Below the pieces are notes generated by a model. That model did no database searches. It had not been told where the DNA came from and saw only the letters and a list, made by a program, of their open reading frames with translations. The translations under genes and the position numbers were made by a program. Of a DNA stretch of 64,000 bases, positions 19,951 to 29,831 are shown piece after piece. Position 1 is the stretch's first letter; each line of letters begins with the position of its first letter. Location of the stretch: NCBI RefSeq assembly GCF_000382165.1, contig NZ_KB907703.1, positions 124,001 to 188,000 of the forward strand. Reading direction: 5' to 3'. Source of the DNA: Arsukibacterium perlucidum DSM 18276. Lineage in GTDB: Bacteria; Pseudomonadota; Gammaproteobacteria; Enterobacterales; Alteromonadaceae.

Positions 19951-21146
19951 TAATTTAAGGTCCTTACCTGCTGCTGCGCATAAGCGCGGGCTTCAAAATC
20001 GAGCGCTACTATATCATCCAGTGAGCGGGCAGCATAGTTAAGGAAATGTGCCAGACATTTTTCATTTAAGCGAACAATGTCTGTAAAGCGGATTTGTTCA
20101 GCAATAAACGCTGCCACAGCCACTTCATTCGCTGCATTTAGCGCCGTAGTAGCCCCCTGTCCGGCCGCACAGGCAGCAATTGCCAGATATAAATTGGGGT
20201 AGCGTTCTGGTTCAGGCTTACTGAAGCTGAAATTAGCTAACTGACTGAAATCCAGCGGTTGTACCGGGCTACTTATCCGATTAGGGAAAGCAAGGGCATG
20301 GGCAATCGGTGTTCGCATATCCGGCTGGCCAAGTTGCGCCAATACTGAACCGTCAGTGTATTGCACCATCGAGTGGATAATACTTTGCGGATGAATAACC
20401 ACTTCGATATCAGCCGGGGCGCAATTAAATAACCAGCGCGCTTCAATAAACTCGAGCCCTTTATTCATCATAGTAGCGCTGTCGACCGATATTTTCTGGC
20501 CCATGCTCCAGTTCGGATGAGCAACTGCTTCGGCCACGGTTACTGTGTTCAGCGTACTGATTTGCCGGGTCAGGAAGGGGCCGCCACTGCCCGTCAGCAG
20601 TAGTTTGGCAATGCCCATTGCAGTGAGCGCCGGCCGTTGTGCTGCCTGTTGAAAAGCTGCAGGCAAGCATTGAAAAATAGCATTATGCTCACTGTCTATT
20701 GGTAATAAAGTCGCGCCGTGGCGTTGCACTTTATCCATAAACAATTCACCTGACATCACCAGCGCTTCTTTATTAGCCAGCAATACCGTTTTGCCTTGTT
20801 CAACTGCCGCCAGAGTCGGCAGCAAGCCGGCTGCGCCAACTATCGCTGCCATTACGATATCCGCGTCAGGGTGGGCAGCTAGCTCTGCCAGCGCTGCCGG
20901 CCCTGCCAGCACTTCCGTAGCACTGCCTTGGCTTGCCAATGCTGCTTTGAGCTCTGCAGCTGCTTTTGGACACAACATCGCCGCAAATCGCGGCTGAAAC
21001 TGCAGGCACTGGGCTAACAACTTATCAACCTGGGTGGCAGCAGTAAGTGCCAATACCTTAAATTGCTGTGGATGCATAGCCAGCACCGACAAGGTACTGC
21101 AACCTATAGAGCCGGTCGCACCAAGAATAACCACCTGTCGCATCAA
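19950..21146 (-). CDS. dxr: 1-deoxy-D-xylulose-5-phosphate reductoisomerase
   Basis: Second enzyme of the MEP isoprenoid pathway, converting DXP to MEP with NADPH. The N-terminus is a Rossmann motif, VVILGATGSIGCSTLSVL. The catalytic region contains LLPIDSEHNAIFQCLP with the metal-binding acids, LTGSGGPFL and HPNWSMGQKISVDSATMMNK. The 398-residue length is normal. The start overlaps the cdsA stop by four bases (ATGA type). It supplies isopentenyl units to the uppS product nearby. Confidence 0.97.
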   Translation of the reverse strand: MMRQVVILGATGSIGCSTLSVLAMHPQQFKVLALTAATQVDKLLAQCLQFQPRFAAMLCPKAAAELKAALASQGSATEVLAGPAALAELAAHPDADIVMAAIVGAAGLLPTLAAVEQGKTVLLANKEALVMSGELFMDKVQRHGATLLPIDSEHNAIFQCLPAAFQQAAQRPALTAMGIAKLLLTGSGGPFLTRQISTLNTVTVAEAVAHPNWSMGQKISVDSATMMNKGLEFIEARWLFNCAPADIEVVIHPQSIIHSMVQYTDGSVLAQLGQPDMRTPIAHALAFPNRISSPVQPLDFSQLANFSFSKPEPERYPNLYLAIAACAAGQGATTALNAANEVAVAAFIAEQIRFTDIVRLNEKCLAHFLNYAARSLDDIVALDFEARAYAQQQVRTLN

Positions 21147-22003
21147 GTAATACCACCAAATAACGCCAGTATTAACGCATATAACGGCGCAGTTGCGGTC
21201 AAACTGTCAATCCGGTCCAGAATACCGCCATGGCCTGGCAAAAAGACACCACTGTCTTTCTTACCTGCAGCACGTTTAAACATACTTTCAGTTAAATCAC
21301 CAAACACGGACAGCACGGTTAACACTATGGCAGCCAGATACCAGTATGGCATTTGGGCAGGCCAGTTTTTCCAGTAACCTATTGCACTAACCAGCAGCAG
21401 CACCAGCAGCATGCCACCGAGCATTCCCTCCAGGGTTTTACCCGGGCTGACTTTAGGCAACAATTTATTCTTACCAAAAGGCTTACCAATTATATAACCG
21501 CCTATATCGGCAGCCCACACCAGCCCCAGCAAGCCAAATAACAGCCAGGCTCCGGTGAACTCAGACTGCGGATAATCAATACCGCGAACAAATACGATGG
21601 CGCTCCATGCGGGTAACAAGGTCAACCAGCCCATCAATGCCTTTAGCCAGTCACGGCCGGCCCAGAAAGCCTGGCTGCGGGGATAAGTTAACACCAGCAC
21701 TACCGCCAAAAGCCACCAGATCACTCCGGCCAGCACCAGGGTAAGGGTAAAGGTATCGGCAAACAAATATTGCAGCGCTATAGGTTGCAAATAATACAGC
21801 CCGCATAGTATTGCAGCCGTTAACGCCGTATACACCGCCCGCATTTTGCGATTGGCCAGGCCACAAAAACCACTCCACTCCCAGGCGCCAAGCGTAAATG
21901 CCACCGACACAAACAACGCAAAGCTGCCAAGCGGTAAATAAAACACTGCCAGCAACGCCAGAGGTGCCAGCAGTAACGCTGTAAGTACTCGTTGTTTAAA
22001 CAA
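21143..22003 (-). CDS. cdsA: phosphatidate cytidylyltransferase
   Basis: Integral membrane enzyme making CDP-diacylglycerol from phosphatidate and CTP, the branch point of phospholipid synthesis. The 286 residues hold about eight hydrophobic segments and the C-terminal family signature SVFGDLTESMFKRAAGKKDS, followed by PGHGGILDRIDSL with the metal-binding acids. It lies between uppS (5 bp gap) and dxr (4 bp overlap). Confidence 0.97.
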   Translation of the reverse strand: MFKQRVLTALLLAPLALLAVFYLPLGSFALFVSVAFTLGAWEWSGFCGLANRKMRAVYTALTAAILCGLYYLQPIALQYLFADTFTLTLVLAGVIWWLLAVVLVLTYPRSQAFWAGRDWLKALMGWLTLLPAWSAIVFVRGIDYPQSEFTGAWLLFGLLGLVWAADIGGYIIGKPFGKNKLLPKVSPGKTLEGMLGGMLLVLLLVSAIGYWKNWPAQMPYWYLAAIVLTVLSVFGDLTESMFKRAAGKKDSGVFLPGHGGILDRIDSLTATAPLYALILALFGGIT

Positions 22004-22008
22004 TATCG

Positions 22009-22770
22009 TTATCCTTTATTTTGCAGCAGCGCCTGAATTTGCTCGCCGGTACAACCGAAGCGCCGCTCCCGGTTCACAAAAGCGGCGATGGCATCAGCAA
22101 ACACGCTTTTATCAAAGTCAGGCCACAGGGTTTCGGTAAACCACAGCTCTGCATAAGCAGCCTGCCACAATAGAAAGTTGCTAATCCGCAAATCGCCGCC
22201 AGTCCGGATAAGTAAGTCCAGTTCCGGCTGGTCATGCAATTGCATATGTCCGGCCAGCATCTGCTCAGTAATGGCTTCAGGTAACAGCTCATTCGCCTGC
22301 ACTTTAACAGCCAGTTGACGTGCGGCGTTCAGCATATCCCAGCGTCCACCATAATTTGCTGCAATATTTAATGTCATAGCGGTGTTGTCAGCTGTCAATT
22401 CTTCGGCAGTTTTAATACTGGCCCTCAGTTTTTGATCAAAAGCAGACAAATCGCCAACTATTTGCAACTTAACGTTATGCTTGTGCAGGCTTTTAACTTC
22501 TTTTTTTAGCACCAGCATAAACAGCTGCATCAGGGTATCAACTTCAGTTTGCGGACGACGCCAGTTTTCGCTGCTAAACGCGAACAATGTTAGCGATGGA
22601 ATACCTAATTGCCGGCAAAAACTGACTGCCCGGCGCACAGCCTCCGCACCCTTTTTATGTCCCCACACTCTTGGCTTCCCTTGACGTTGTGCCCAACGCC
22701 CATTGCCATCCATTATTATGGCGACATGGCGTGGTAACGTCTGCTGCCCGATCTGCGACTCTAAAGTCAT
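22009..22770 (-). CDS. uppS: undecaprenyl-diphosphate synthase
   Basis: Cis-prenyltransferase producing the C55 lipid carrier for peptidoglycan and O-antigen. It has the diphosphate-binding loop [20 protein letters not shown] (residues about 19-38), then [14 protein letters not shown] and [19 protein letters not shown] with its conserved arginines, and the NRERRFG end motif. The 253-residue length is typical (also called ispU). It begins a new stretch after the frr terminator. Confidence 0.97.
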   Translation of the reverse strand: MTLESQIGQQTLPRHVAIIMDGNGRWAQRQGKPRVWGHKKGAEAVRRAVSFCRQLGIPSLTLFAFSSENWRRPQTEVDTLMQLFMLVLKKEVKSLHKHNVKLQIVGDLSAFDQKLRASIKTAEELTADNTAMTLNIAANYGGRWDMLNAARQLAVKVQANELLPEAITEQMLAGHMQLHDQPELDLLIRTGGDLRISNFLLWQAAYAELWFTETLWPDFDKSVFADAIAAFVNRERRFGCTGEQIQALLQNKG

Positions 22771-22837
22771 AGAATAAGACCTGTCCTTTAGTATTGCTTT
22801 AACACTGCTTTATGGCTGGATGTCATTCTCAAGCCAT

Positions 22838-22874
22838 AATAAAAAGCGCCGCACAGCTTAGCCGATACGGCGCT
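22838..22874 (-). terminator. terminator between frr and uppS
   Basis: On the minus strand AGCGCCG and CGGCGCT pair around a 16-base loop and are followed by TTTTTATTATGG. The long loop makes it a weaker terminator, so some read-through into uppS is plausible. Confidence 0.65.
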
Positions 22875-22898
22875 ACTACCTGATAGTGGTTAACTAGC

Positions 22899-23456
22899 TT
22901 AAACCTCCATCAATTCTTTTTCTTTATCAGCCAGCACTTCGTCGATTTTCTTAACAAAAGTATCGGTAACTTTCTGTACTTCATCAGCCGCGCGGCGTTC
23001 ATCATCTTCGCTGATATTCTTATCTTTTAACAAGGCTTTTAATTCAGCATTGGCATCACGACGAATGTTACGCACTGCAACCCGGCCACCTTCCGCTTCT
23101 GCCCGAACCACTTTAACCAAATCGCGACGCCGCTCTTCAGTCAGTGATGGCAATGGTACCCGGATACTGGTACCGGCAGACATCGGGTTCAAACCCAAAT
23201 CCGATGCCATAATCGCTTTCTCAACAGCCTGCACCAAACTCTTGTCAAATACACTGATACTTAAGGTGCGGGAATCTTCTATCGAGACATTAGCAACCTG
23301 CCGCAGTGGTGTGTCGGCACCGTAATAAGAAACCTGAATGCCATCCAGTAAGCTGGGATGAGCGCGACCGGTGCGCACTTTATTCAATTGCGATTTCAGC
23401 GCTTCAACGCTTTTTTCCATTCTTACTTTACTATCTTTAATAATGTCGTTTATCAC
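22899..23456 (-). CDS. frr: ribosome recycling factor
   Basis: Splits post-termination 70S ribosomes together with EF-G. The 185-residue protein matches the family length exactly and shows [38 protein letters not shown], a [13 protein letters not shown] segment and a C-terminal helix of the three-helix bundle ending [14 protein letters not shown]. It follows pyrH by 49 bp, as in nearly all proteobacteria. Confidence 0.98.
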   Translation of the reverse strand: MINDIIKDSKVRMEKSVEALKSQLNKVRTGRAHPSLLDGIQVSYYGADTPLRQVANVSIEDSRTLSISVFDKSLVQAVEKAIMASDLGLNPMSAGTSIRVPLPSLTEERRRDLVKVVRAEAEGGRVAVRNIRRDANAELKALLKDKNISEDDERRAADEVQKVTDTFVKKIDEVLADKEKELMEV

Positions 23457-23505
23457 GATCGTTATCCTTATATATCATGTCGCCACAGCCAGAATAGCTG
23501 CTAGT

Positions 23506-24246
23506 TTACTGTAAATTTTCTGCATGGTCGATAACGGTGCCTTCCTGCTCGCCCATGATCACCCGTTTTAAAGCCCCTGGCTTATTCATATTAAATACCC
23601 GGATTTGCAAATTATGATCCCGGGCCAGGGTAAAGGCGGCTAAATCCATCACTTTTAATTCTTTATCCAGCACTTCGTTGTAGGTTAACTGGCTGTAAAG
23701 CGTGGCAGCCGGATCTTTTACCGGATCTGCTGAATAAACACCTTCTACTTTGGTGGCTTTTAATACGGCATCAGCTTCAATTTCAATACCACGCAGACAC
23801 GCAGCAGAGTCGGTGGTAAAAAACGGGTTGCCGGTACCGGCTGAAAAAATCACCACCCGGCCTGATTTCAGATAGCTGATTGCTTCTGCCCAGCTGTAAT
23901 TGTCACAGACGCCATTTAACGGAATAGCGCTCATCATCCTGGCGTTAACATAAGCCCGGTGCAGCGCATCACGCATTGCCAGGCCATTCATTACCGTAGC
24001 CAGCATGCCCATATGATCCCCGACTACCCGGTTCATCCCGGCCTTTGCCAGGCCTTCGCCCCGGAAAATATTGCCACCACCAATCACGATACCAACCTGC
24101 ACCCCTAATTCAACCAGCTCTTTGATTTCCTGGGCCATCCGGTCCAGTACTTTCGGATCGATACCAAAGCCTTCATCGCCCATCAGGGCCTCACCGCTTA
24201 ATTTTAACAGGATGCGTCGGTAGGTTGGTTTTGGATTGATACTCAT
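23506..24246 (-). CDS. pyrH: UMP kinase
   Basis: Bacterial amino-acid-kinase-fold enzyme phosphorylating UMP to UDP, a hexamer regulated by GTP and UTP. Features are [19 protein letters not shown] at residues about 10-28, [19 protein letters not shown], and [20 protein letters not shown] for nucleotide binding. The 246-residue length is standard. It is separated from tsf by a terminator and starts the pyrH-frr pair. Confidence 0.97.
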   Translation of the reverse strand: MSINPKPTYRRILLKLSGEALMGDEGFGIDPKVLDRMAQEIKELVELGVQVGIVIGGGNIFRGEGLAKAGMNRVVGDHMGMLATVMNGLAMRDALHRAYVNARMMSAIPLNGVCDNYSWAEAISYLKSGRVVIFSAGTGNPFFTTDSAACLRGIEIEADAVLKATKVEGVYSADPVKDPAATLYSQLTYNEVLDKELKVMDLAAFTLARDHNLQIRVFNMNKPGALKRVIMGEQEGTVIDHAENLQ

Positions 24247-24285
24247 GGGTGCCCCTAGTGCTGAAAAACGTGCTGGATAAAAGAC

Positions 24286-24315
24286 ATAAAAAAACCGCGA
24301 CCTTAGGTCGCGGTT
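24286..24315 (-). terminator. rho-independent terminator after tsf
   Basis: Ten-base-pair stem AACCGCGACC/GGTCGCGGTT with a three-base loop, followed on the minus strand by TTTTTTTATG. A strong terminator for the rpsB-tsf transcript. Confidence 0.9.
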
Positions 24316-24351
24316 ATTCTAGCGGGTTTTCGCAATTTGCTAAAGCGCAAA

Positions 24352-25224
24352 TTACTTTTTCGCCGCGGCGATCTGTGCAGCTACTTCAGCAGCAAAATCT
24401 TCTTCTTTCTTTTCAATACCTTCACCCACTTCTAAGCGGATAAAAGAGATTGCTTTGGCGCTGTTTTGCTTCAAGAATTCACCAGTGCTCATTGACGGGT
24501 CTTTCACAAAAGGCTGACCAGTCAAGCTTACTTCACCAGTGAACTTGCTCATCCGGCCGGCTACCATTTTCTCAGCGATTTCTTTCGGCTTGCCGCTGTT
24601 AATCGCGATATCGATCTGGATCTGACGCTCACGTTCTACCACTTCAGCAGATACGTCTTCCGGGTTTACATAGCTTGGGTTGTTAGCTGCAACGTGCATG
24701 GCAACATCTTTTGCCACGTCTTCGTTACCGCCTTCCAGCACAGCCAATACACCAATGCGGCCAGAGTGCACATACTGACCAATAACGTCACCTTCAACTA
24801 CTGCTGCGCGGCGTACATTGATATTTTCACCAATTTTAGCAACCAGAGTAGCGCGGGTATCTTCAACTGAAGTACCGTTTAAATCAGCAGCTAAAATAGC
24901 TTCAGCAGTGAAAAGTTTGTTGGCATGAGCTAAGTCAGCAACGCTGTTAGCAAAGGCCAGGAAGTTTGCATCGCGGGCAACGAAATCGGTTTCACAGTTA
25001 AATTCAATTGCTAAACCATAACCGTTGGCAACGCGGGTAATAATTACACCTTCAGCAGCAATACGGCCGGCTTTTTTGGCAGCTTTCGCTAAACCACTTT
25101 TACGCATCGCATCGATGGCCGCTTCGATATCGCCGCCAGTCTCTTCTAATGCTTTTTTACAATCCATCATGCCAGCGCCAGTGCGCTCGCGAAGTTCTTT
25201 TACTAAAGCCGCAGTTACAGCCAT
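24352..25224 (-). CDS. tsf: translation elongation factor Ts
   Basis: Guanine nucleotide exchange factor for EF-Tu. The N-terminal UBA-like domain includes [20 protein letters not shown], and the core has the EF-Tu-contacting [16 protein letters not shown], with its TDFV motif. The C-terminal module contains [16 protein letters not shown] residues (here [14 protein letters not shown]) and [13 protein letters not shown]. The 290 residues compare with 283 in E. coli. It is co-transcribed with rpsB across a 103-bp spacer that holds a strong hairpin. Confidence 0.98.
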   Translation of the reverse strand: MAVTAALVKELRERTGAGMMDCKKALEETGGDIEAAIDAMRKSGLAKAAKKAGRIAAEGVIITRVANGYGLAIEFNCETDFVARDANFLAFANSVADLAHANKLFTAEAILAADLNGTSVEDTRATLVAKIGENINVRRAAVVEGDVIGQYVHSGRIGVLAVLEGGNEDVAKDVAMHVAANNPSYVNPEDVSAEVVERERQIQIDIAINSGKPKEIAEKMVAGRMSKFTGEVSLTGQPFVKDPSMSTGEFLKQNSAKAISFIRLEVGEGIEKKEEDFAAEVAAQIAAAKK

Positions 25225-25256
25225 GGGAGCTTCCTCGTATTAATTCCGGTTGGACA

Positions 25257-25280
25257 AACAGGGGCAAAGTTGCCCCTGTT
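25257..25280 (-). promoter_or_regulatory. hairpin in rpsB-tsf spacer (possible attenuator)
   Basis: Perfect 11-bp inverted repeat AACAGGGGCAA/TTGCCCCTGTT with a two-base centre. On the minus strand only a short TTTGTCC follows, so it is better read as a partial terminator or RNA-processing/stability structure that sets the S2 to EF-Ts ratio than as a full terminator. Confidence 0.55.
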
Positions 25281-25327
25281 GCAAAGGTCTTCTGCATTAA
25301 GCCTGACAGGCTTAAATGACAGAAAAA

Positions 25328-26056
25328 TTATTCTGCTTCAACGAAGCTTTCAGCTTCCGCCTGAACTTCGATGTTTTTGTCACGACCTTCCTGGATAGCC
25401 TGACCTACCGCTGCCAGATATAACTGGATGGCGCGGATAGCGTCGTCGTTACCTGGGATCACATAGTCAACACCTTTAGGATCAGAGTTAGTATCAACAA
25501 CTGATACTACCGGGATACCCAGGTTGTTGGCTTCTTTGATCGCGATGTGTTCATGGTCAGCGTCGATCACGAACAGTACGTCTGGTAAACCGCCCATGTC
25601 CTTGATACCGCCCAAGCTTTTTTCCAGCTTGTCCATTTCACGGGTACGGTCTAAAGCTTCTTTTTTGGTCAGCTTGTCGAAAGTACCATCCTGGCTTTGC
25701 GATTCCAGGTCTTTTAAACGCTTGATTGACTGACGAACCGTTTTCCAGTTAGTCAGCATGCCACCTAACCAGCGGTGGTTAACATAGAATTGGTCAACTT
25801 TCGCTGCCGCTTCTTTGATGGCTTCAGACGCGGCACGCTTGGTACCAACGAATAAAATTTTACCTTTCTTGGCAGATACCTGTTGAATAAACGCTAAAGC
25901 GTCATTCATCATTGGTACGGTTTGCTCAAGGTTAATGATATGAACTTTATTACGGGCACCAAAAATGAACGGCTTCATCTTTGGGTTCCAGTAACGGGTT
26001 TGGTGACCGAAGTGCACGCCCGCCTGGAGCATGTCGCGCATAGAAACTTTTGCCAT
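25328..26056 (-). CDS. rpsB: 30S ribosomal protein S2
   Basis: Small-subunit protein S2, 242 residues (E. coli 241). Signatures are [20 protein letters not shown] near the N-terminus, [19 protein letters not shown], and the C-terminal [21 protein letters not shown] long structured 5' leader precedes it, as expected for the autoregulated rpsB-tsf operon in gammaproteobacteria. It is divergent from map. Confidence 0.98.
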   Translation of the reverse strand: MAKVSMRDMLQAGVHFGHQTRYWNPKMKPFIFGARNKVHIINLEQTVPMMNDALAFIQQVSAKKGKILFVGTKRAASEAIKEAAAKVDQFYVNHRWLGGMLTNWKTVRQSIKRLKDLESQSQDGTFDKLTKKEALDRTREMDKLEKSLGGIKDMGGLPDVLFVIDADHEHIAIKEANNLGIPVVSVVDTNSDPKGVDYVIPGNDDAIRAIQLYLAAVGQAIQEGRDKNIEVQAEAESFVEAE

Positions 26057-26087
26057 GATTATTTTTCCTGTTTAGGGGTTAGGCCTC

Positions 26088-26150
26088 CATGCATCCCATA
26101 TCCCGACCATTGCTTTCGCGTTGGCACCCCGGACTATGTGTCGATGCATG
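26088..26150 (-). promoter_or_regulatory. rpsB 5' leader with long-range stem (S2 autoregulation candidate)
   Basis: In the untranslated leader, CATGCATC and GATGCATG (26150-26143 and 26095-26088) can pair and close a 47-base loop containing smaller stems, ending about 30 bases before the start codon. S2 represses its own operon through a conserved leader structure in gammaproteobacteria, so this is the likely site. The structure is by eye only. Together with the promoter below it accounts for the 322-bp gap between rpsB and map. Confidence 0.5.
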
Positions 26151-26288
26151 TGTGTTATTTAAAATTTAAGTTTGGTTATCGCAAACCGGCGCATCGGCTT
26201 TTTATAACTAAGAACCAGAAGTTATCAAAAATAAGCTTCGGCGCCCGGAAAAGAAAAGTACAATGCAATTTGCTAATTTGCGGCGCGC

Positions 26289-26317
26289 TTTATACCATAG
26301 TAAGCTGCCAAACACAA
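26289..26317 (-). promoter_or_regulatory. putative rpsB promoter
   Basis: Minus strand TTGTGT (26317-26312) and TATAAA (26294-26289) lie 17 bp apart, followed by GCGCGCCG. The G+C-rich discriminator is typical of promoters shut down by ppGpp and DksA. The predicted start near 26282 gives a leader of about 225 nt. Confidence 0.5.
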
Positions 26318-26378
26318 CGAAATGTGTATTTTTCCAGCAGTCATAATGTCCGTAACTGCAGTAACAAAGAGAGTGTCG

Positions 26379-27167
26379 ATGACAGCAAATATTAAAACCG
26401 CCGCCGAAATTGAAAAAATGCGCATTGCTGGCCGCCTGGCCGCAGAAGTGCTGGAAATGATAGGTCCGCATGTTAAAGCCGGTGTGACCACTGATGAGCT
26501 TAATACCCTATGCCACGACTACATTGTCAACGAGCAACAGGCCGTTCCGGCGCCGCTGAATTATCATGGTTTTCCCAAGTCTATCTGCACTTCGGTAAAT
26601 CAGGTGATCTGCCATGGCATTCCGAACGACAAAGCATTGAAAGAAGGCGATATTGTTAATATCGATATTACCGTGATCAAAGATGGTTACCACGGCGACA
26701 CCTCTAAGATGTTTGTAGTGGGTAAGCCCAGTATCATGGCTGAGCGGCTGATCAGGGTAACTCAGGAATGTCTGTACCTGGCGTTAAAGCTGGTTAAAAA
26801 CGGCGTACGGCTGGGCGATATTGGCCATGCAATTCAGCAACATGCTGAGAAACACAGTTACTCAGTAGTACGCGAATATTGTGGCCACGGTATTGGCGCG
26901 GTGTTCCATGAAGATCCGCAAGTGCTGCATTATGGTAAGCCAGGTACCGGCGAAGTATTAAAAACCGGTATGTGCTTAACCATAGAACCAATGATTAATG
27001 CCGGTGGCCGTCACAGCAAAATGTTGAAAGATGGCTGGACAGTGGTAACCAAAGACCGCAGTTTGTCTGCTCAGTTTGAACACACCTTGCTGGTAACCGA
27101 CGACGGTTGTGAAATTCTGACGTTACGCAGTGATGAAACACTGGAACGACACTTGATAGCCGGGTAG
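26379..27167 (+). CDS. map: type I methionine aminopeptidase
   Basis: Removes the initiator methionine from new proteins. The pita-bread fold ligands are all present: two aspartates in NIDITVIKDGYHGDTSKMF, a histidine in REYCGHGIGAVFHEDP, and glutamates in TIEPMINAGG and SAQFEHTLLV. I start at ATG 26379 (TANIKTAAEIEKMRIAG) because AAGAGAG precedes it and it matches the E. coli N-terminus, giving 262 residues (E. coli 264). The frame is open to 26322, but the extra 19 residues look unconserved. It is divergent from rpsB, as in E. coli, and upstream of glnD. Confidence 0.96.
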   Translation: MTANIKTAAEIEKMRIAGRLAAEVLEMIGPHVKAGVTTDELNTLCHDYIVNEQQAVPAPLNYHGFPKSICTSVNQVICHGIPNDKALKEGDIVNIDITVIKDGYHGDTSKMFVVGKPSIMAERLIRVTQECLYLALKLVKNGVRLGDIGHAIQQHAEKHSYSVVREYCGHGIGAVFHEDPQVLHYGKPGTGEVLKTGMCLTIEPMINAGGRHSKMLKDGWTVVTKDRSLSAQFEHTLLVTDDGCEILTLRSDETLERHLIAG

Positions 27168-27197
27168 CCGCATAATAACCGCTCAGCAGGGAGCCGC

Positions 27198-29822
27198 ATG
27201 ACGCAAACATTGCAATTTAACCGGTCACTGCCAGCCAGTTTTTCGCTGGAAAACTATAAAAAACATTTCAGCGAATTTCATGACTGGCTGGTGCGCAGTT
27301 TTGAGCATCAGCCCATTAATGGCCTGGTTAAAGCCCGCGCCCGTTTTATTGACTCAGTGTTAAGCCAGCTCTGGCAACATTTTGAACTGAGCAAAGAGCC
27401 CAACCTTAGTTTAATTGCGGTAGGTGGCTATGGCCGCGGTGAACTACACCCCTACTCCGATATAGACTTGCTGATTTTATCCGATCGACGTTTAACGACT
27501 GAACAGCAACAAGCTATCGCCGATTTTATTACCTGTTTATGGGATTTACGGTTAGAAGTCGGCCATAGCGTCCGCACCTTAAAAGAAACCATTAAACTGG
27601 GTAAAGATGACATCACTATCGCCACTAATTTATTGGAGATGCGGCTGCTAACCGGCAATAAGCCTTTGTTTGAACAACTGCAACAAGAAATCAGCGGTGA
27701 CAACTTCTGGAGCAGTCAGGCCTTTTTTCAGGCCAAACGACATGAGCAGCAACAGCGTCATGCCCAGTATCATGGTACAGCTTATAATTTAGAACCTAAC
27801 CTGAAAGCGAATCCCGGCGGCTTGCGCGATATTCAAACCATCGGTTGGGTAGCAAAGAAGCACTTTAACACCCGCACCATGCGTGAGTTAGTGGCATACC
27901 AGTACCTGACCGAAGATGAATATCAGGAGTTGATGGAGTGTGAAGCTTACCTGTGGCAAATGCGCTTTGCCTTGCATATTGAAGCGGGGCGCAATGAAAA
28001 CCGGATTCTATTTGATTATCAGCCTGCCGCCGCGCAGCGTTTAGGCTTTGGTGCTGATGGTAAAGCTTCAGTAGAGCGGATGATGAAGCGGTTTTTCCGC
28101 ACCGTACAGCGGGTCAGTGAACTTAACGAAATGCTGCTGCAACATTTTGAAGGCAGCATTTTAAACCAGGGTACTAAGGTTAAAGTACAACAACTGGATG
28201 ACTACTTCGAATTAAACGGCCATTTAATTAAAGCACGCGACAACGCCATTTTTGCCCGGCGTGACAACCTGTTGCGGCTATTTTGGCACATTGCCAATAA
28301 TTCCAATATTACCGGTATTCACTCCACTACCCTGCGTTTATTACGCCAGGTACGGCGCCGCTTAATGGGCGACTTACAAGACTACGAAGCCTGCCGCCAG
28401 CTATTTCTGGCGTTGCTACGCCACCCACGCGGCATGGACAAAGCCATTACCCTGATGCACCGTTACGGCGTACTGGCGGCCTATCTGCCGCAATGGCGCA
28501 ATATTGTCGGCCAGATGCAGTTTGATTTATTTCATGCTTATACGGTAGACGAGCACACCCACCGCTTGCTGAAAAACCTGTACAAATACACCCAGCCTGA
28601 GCATGAAAGTGAATTTCCGCTGTGCACCGACATTGTTAAGCGGATGGAAAAGCCTGAGCTGTTGTATCTGGCTGGCATTTTTCATGATATTGCCAAAGGC
28701 CGCGGCGGCGATCACTCCGAGCTTGGCGCCATGGATGTGCGGGAATTTGCCAAACTACACAAGCTAAGTGAGTTCGACAGTAAACTGGTAGCCTGGCTGG
28801 TGGAAAGCCACCTGCTGATGTCAGTAACCGCCCAGCGCCGTGATATTCATGACCCTGCAGTCGTTACTGAATTTGCTGAGAAAGTGCGGGACGAAACGAG
28901 ACTGAATTACCTGTATTGCCTGACGCTGGCCGATATTCGCGCTACTAACGATAACTTGTGGAATGACTGGAAAGGATCATTGCTGCGCGAATTATTTCTT
29001 GCTACCCAAAAAGCCTTCCGCCGTGGTCTGGAAAAGCCGATGGATTTACGCGATTTGATCCGCGAAAACCAGAGCGAAGCCATGCCAATGTTGCTAAAAC
29101 ACTCGTTTACTGAAAATGAAGTACTGCAGTTATGGAGCAGGATTAAAGCCGACTATTTTGCCCGCTACAGCCCAAAACAGATTGTCTGGCATAGCGAGCA
29201 TATACTGCGCCACAAAGAGCAACTTGAACCACTGGTGCTAATTAGCAAAACACCAATCCGGGGTGGTACGCAGGTGTTTGTCTACACCCCGGATCAGGCC
29301 GGTTTATTCGCCCGCCTGGTAGCTGCGCTGGACAGTAAAAAGGTTAACATTTTCGACGCCCAGATCATGACTAACAAAGATGGCTATGCCATGGATACCT
29401 TTGTCATTCTGGAACAAAATGGCGAACCGGTCAGCTCTCCTTCGCGCATCAGCAGTATTAAGCGGGCGCTGGAGCTGTATATTGCCGGCAAGCCGGATTT
29501 ATCACGGCAAAAACCGCGGCTATCGCGGCAGATGCGCCAGTTTAATGTGCCACCCAAAGTGGTGTTTTTACCGGGCAATACCAAACAGCGCACCATGGTA
29601 GAAATTGCGGCGCTCGATACCCCGGGGCTCTTGGCTGATATCGGTGAGGTATTTCAACGCTGTGGCGTTAATATTCATGCTGCCAAAATTACTACCATTG
29701 GCGAGCGGGCAGAAGACTTTTTTATGTTATCTAATGCGCAGGACCAGGCGTTAAGCAGTGACGAGCAAAGTCAGCTTAGACGGGTCCTGATTTCACAACT
29801 TTCACAGGAAACAGAAGGCTAA
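27198..29822 (+). CDS. glnD: bifunctional PII uridylyltransferase/uridylyl-removing enzyme
   Basis: Master nitrogen sensor that uridylylates PII when glutamine is low and removes UMP when it is high. The 874 residues show, in order, a nucleotidyltransferase motif VGGYGRGELHPYSDIDLL (75-92), a central HD domain with LAGIFHDIAKGRGGDHSELG, and two C-terminal ACT domains (about 690-770 and 800-874, the last beginning ALDTPGLLADIGEVFQRCGV) that bind glutamine. The gene order map-glnD-dapD is as in E. coli. Confidence 0.97.
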   Translation: MTQTLQFNRSLPASFSLENYKKHFSEFHDWLVRSFEHQPINGLVKARARFIDSVLSQLWQHFELSKEPNLSLIAVGGYGRGELHPYSDIDLLILSDRRLTTEQQQAIADFITCLWDLRLEVGHSVRTLKETIKLGKDDITIATNLLEMRLLTGNKPLFEQLQQEISGDNFWSSQAFFQAKRHEQQQRHAQYHGTAYNLEPNLKANPGGLRDIQTIGWVAKKHFNTRTMRELVAYQYLTEDEYQELMECEAYLWQMRFALHIEAGRNENRILFDYQPAAAQRLGFGADGKASVERMMKRFFRTVQRVSELNEMLLQHFEGSILNQGTKVKVQQLDDYFELNGHLIKARDNAIFARRDNLLRLFWHIANNSNITGIHSTTLRLLRQVRRRLMGDLQDYEACRQLFLALLRHPRGMDKAITLMHRYGVLAAYLPQWRNIVGQMQFDLFHAYTVDEHTHRLLKNLYKYTQPEHESEFPLCTDIVKRMEKPELLYLAGIFHDIAKGRGGDHSELGAMDVREFAKLHKLSEFDSKLVAWLVESHLLMSVTAQRRDIHDPAVVTEFAEKVRDETRLNYLYCLTLADIRATNDNLWNDWKGSLLRELFLATQKAFRRGLEKPMDLRDLIRENQSEAMPMLLKHSFTENEVLQLWSRIKADYFARYSPKQIVWHSEHILRHKEQLEPLVLISKTPIRGGTQVFVYTPDQAGLFARLVAALDSKKVNIFDAQIMTNKDGYAMDTFVILEQNGEPVSSPSRISSIKRALELYIAGKPDLSRQKPRLSRQMRQFNVPPKVVFLPGNTKQRTMVEIAALDTPGLLADIGEVFQRCGVNIHAAKITTIGERAEDFFMLSNAQDQALSSDEQSQLRRVLISQLSQETEG

Positions 29823-29831
29823 CTTATTACC

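Noticed and set aside
26322-26378. Longer start for map
   Set aside because: The E. coli-like N-terminus begins at 26379, with a ribosome-binding site.
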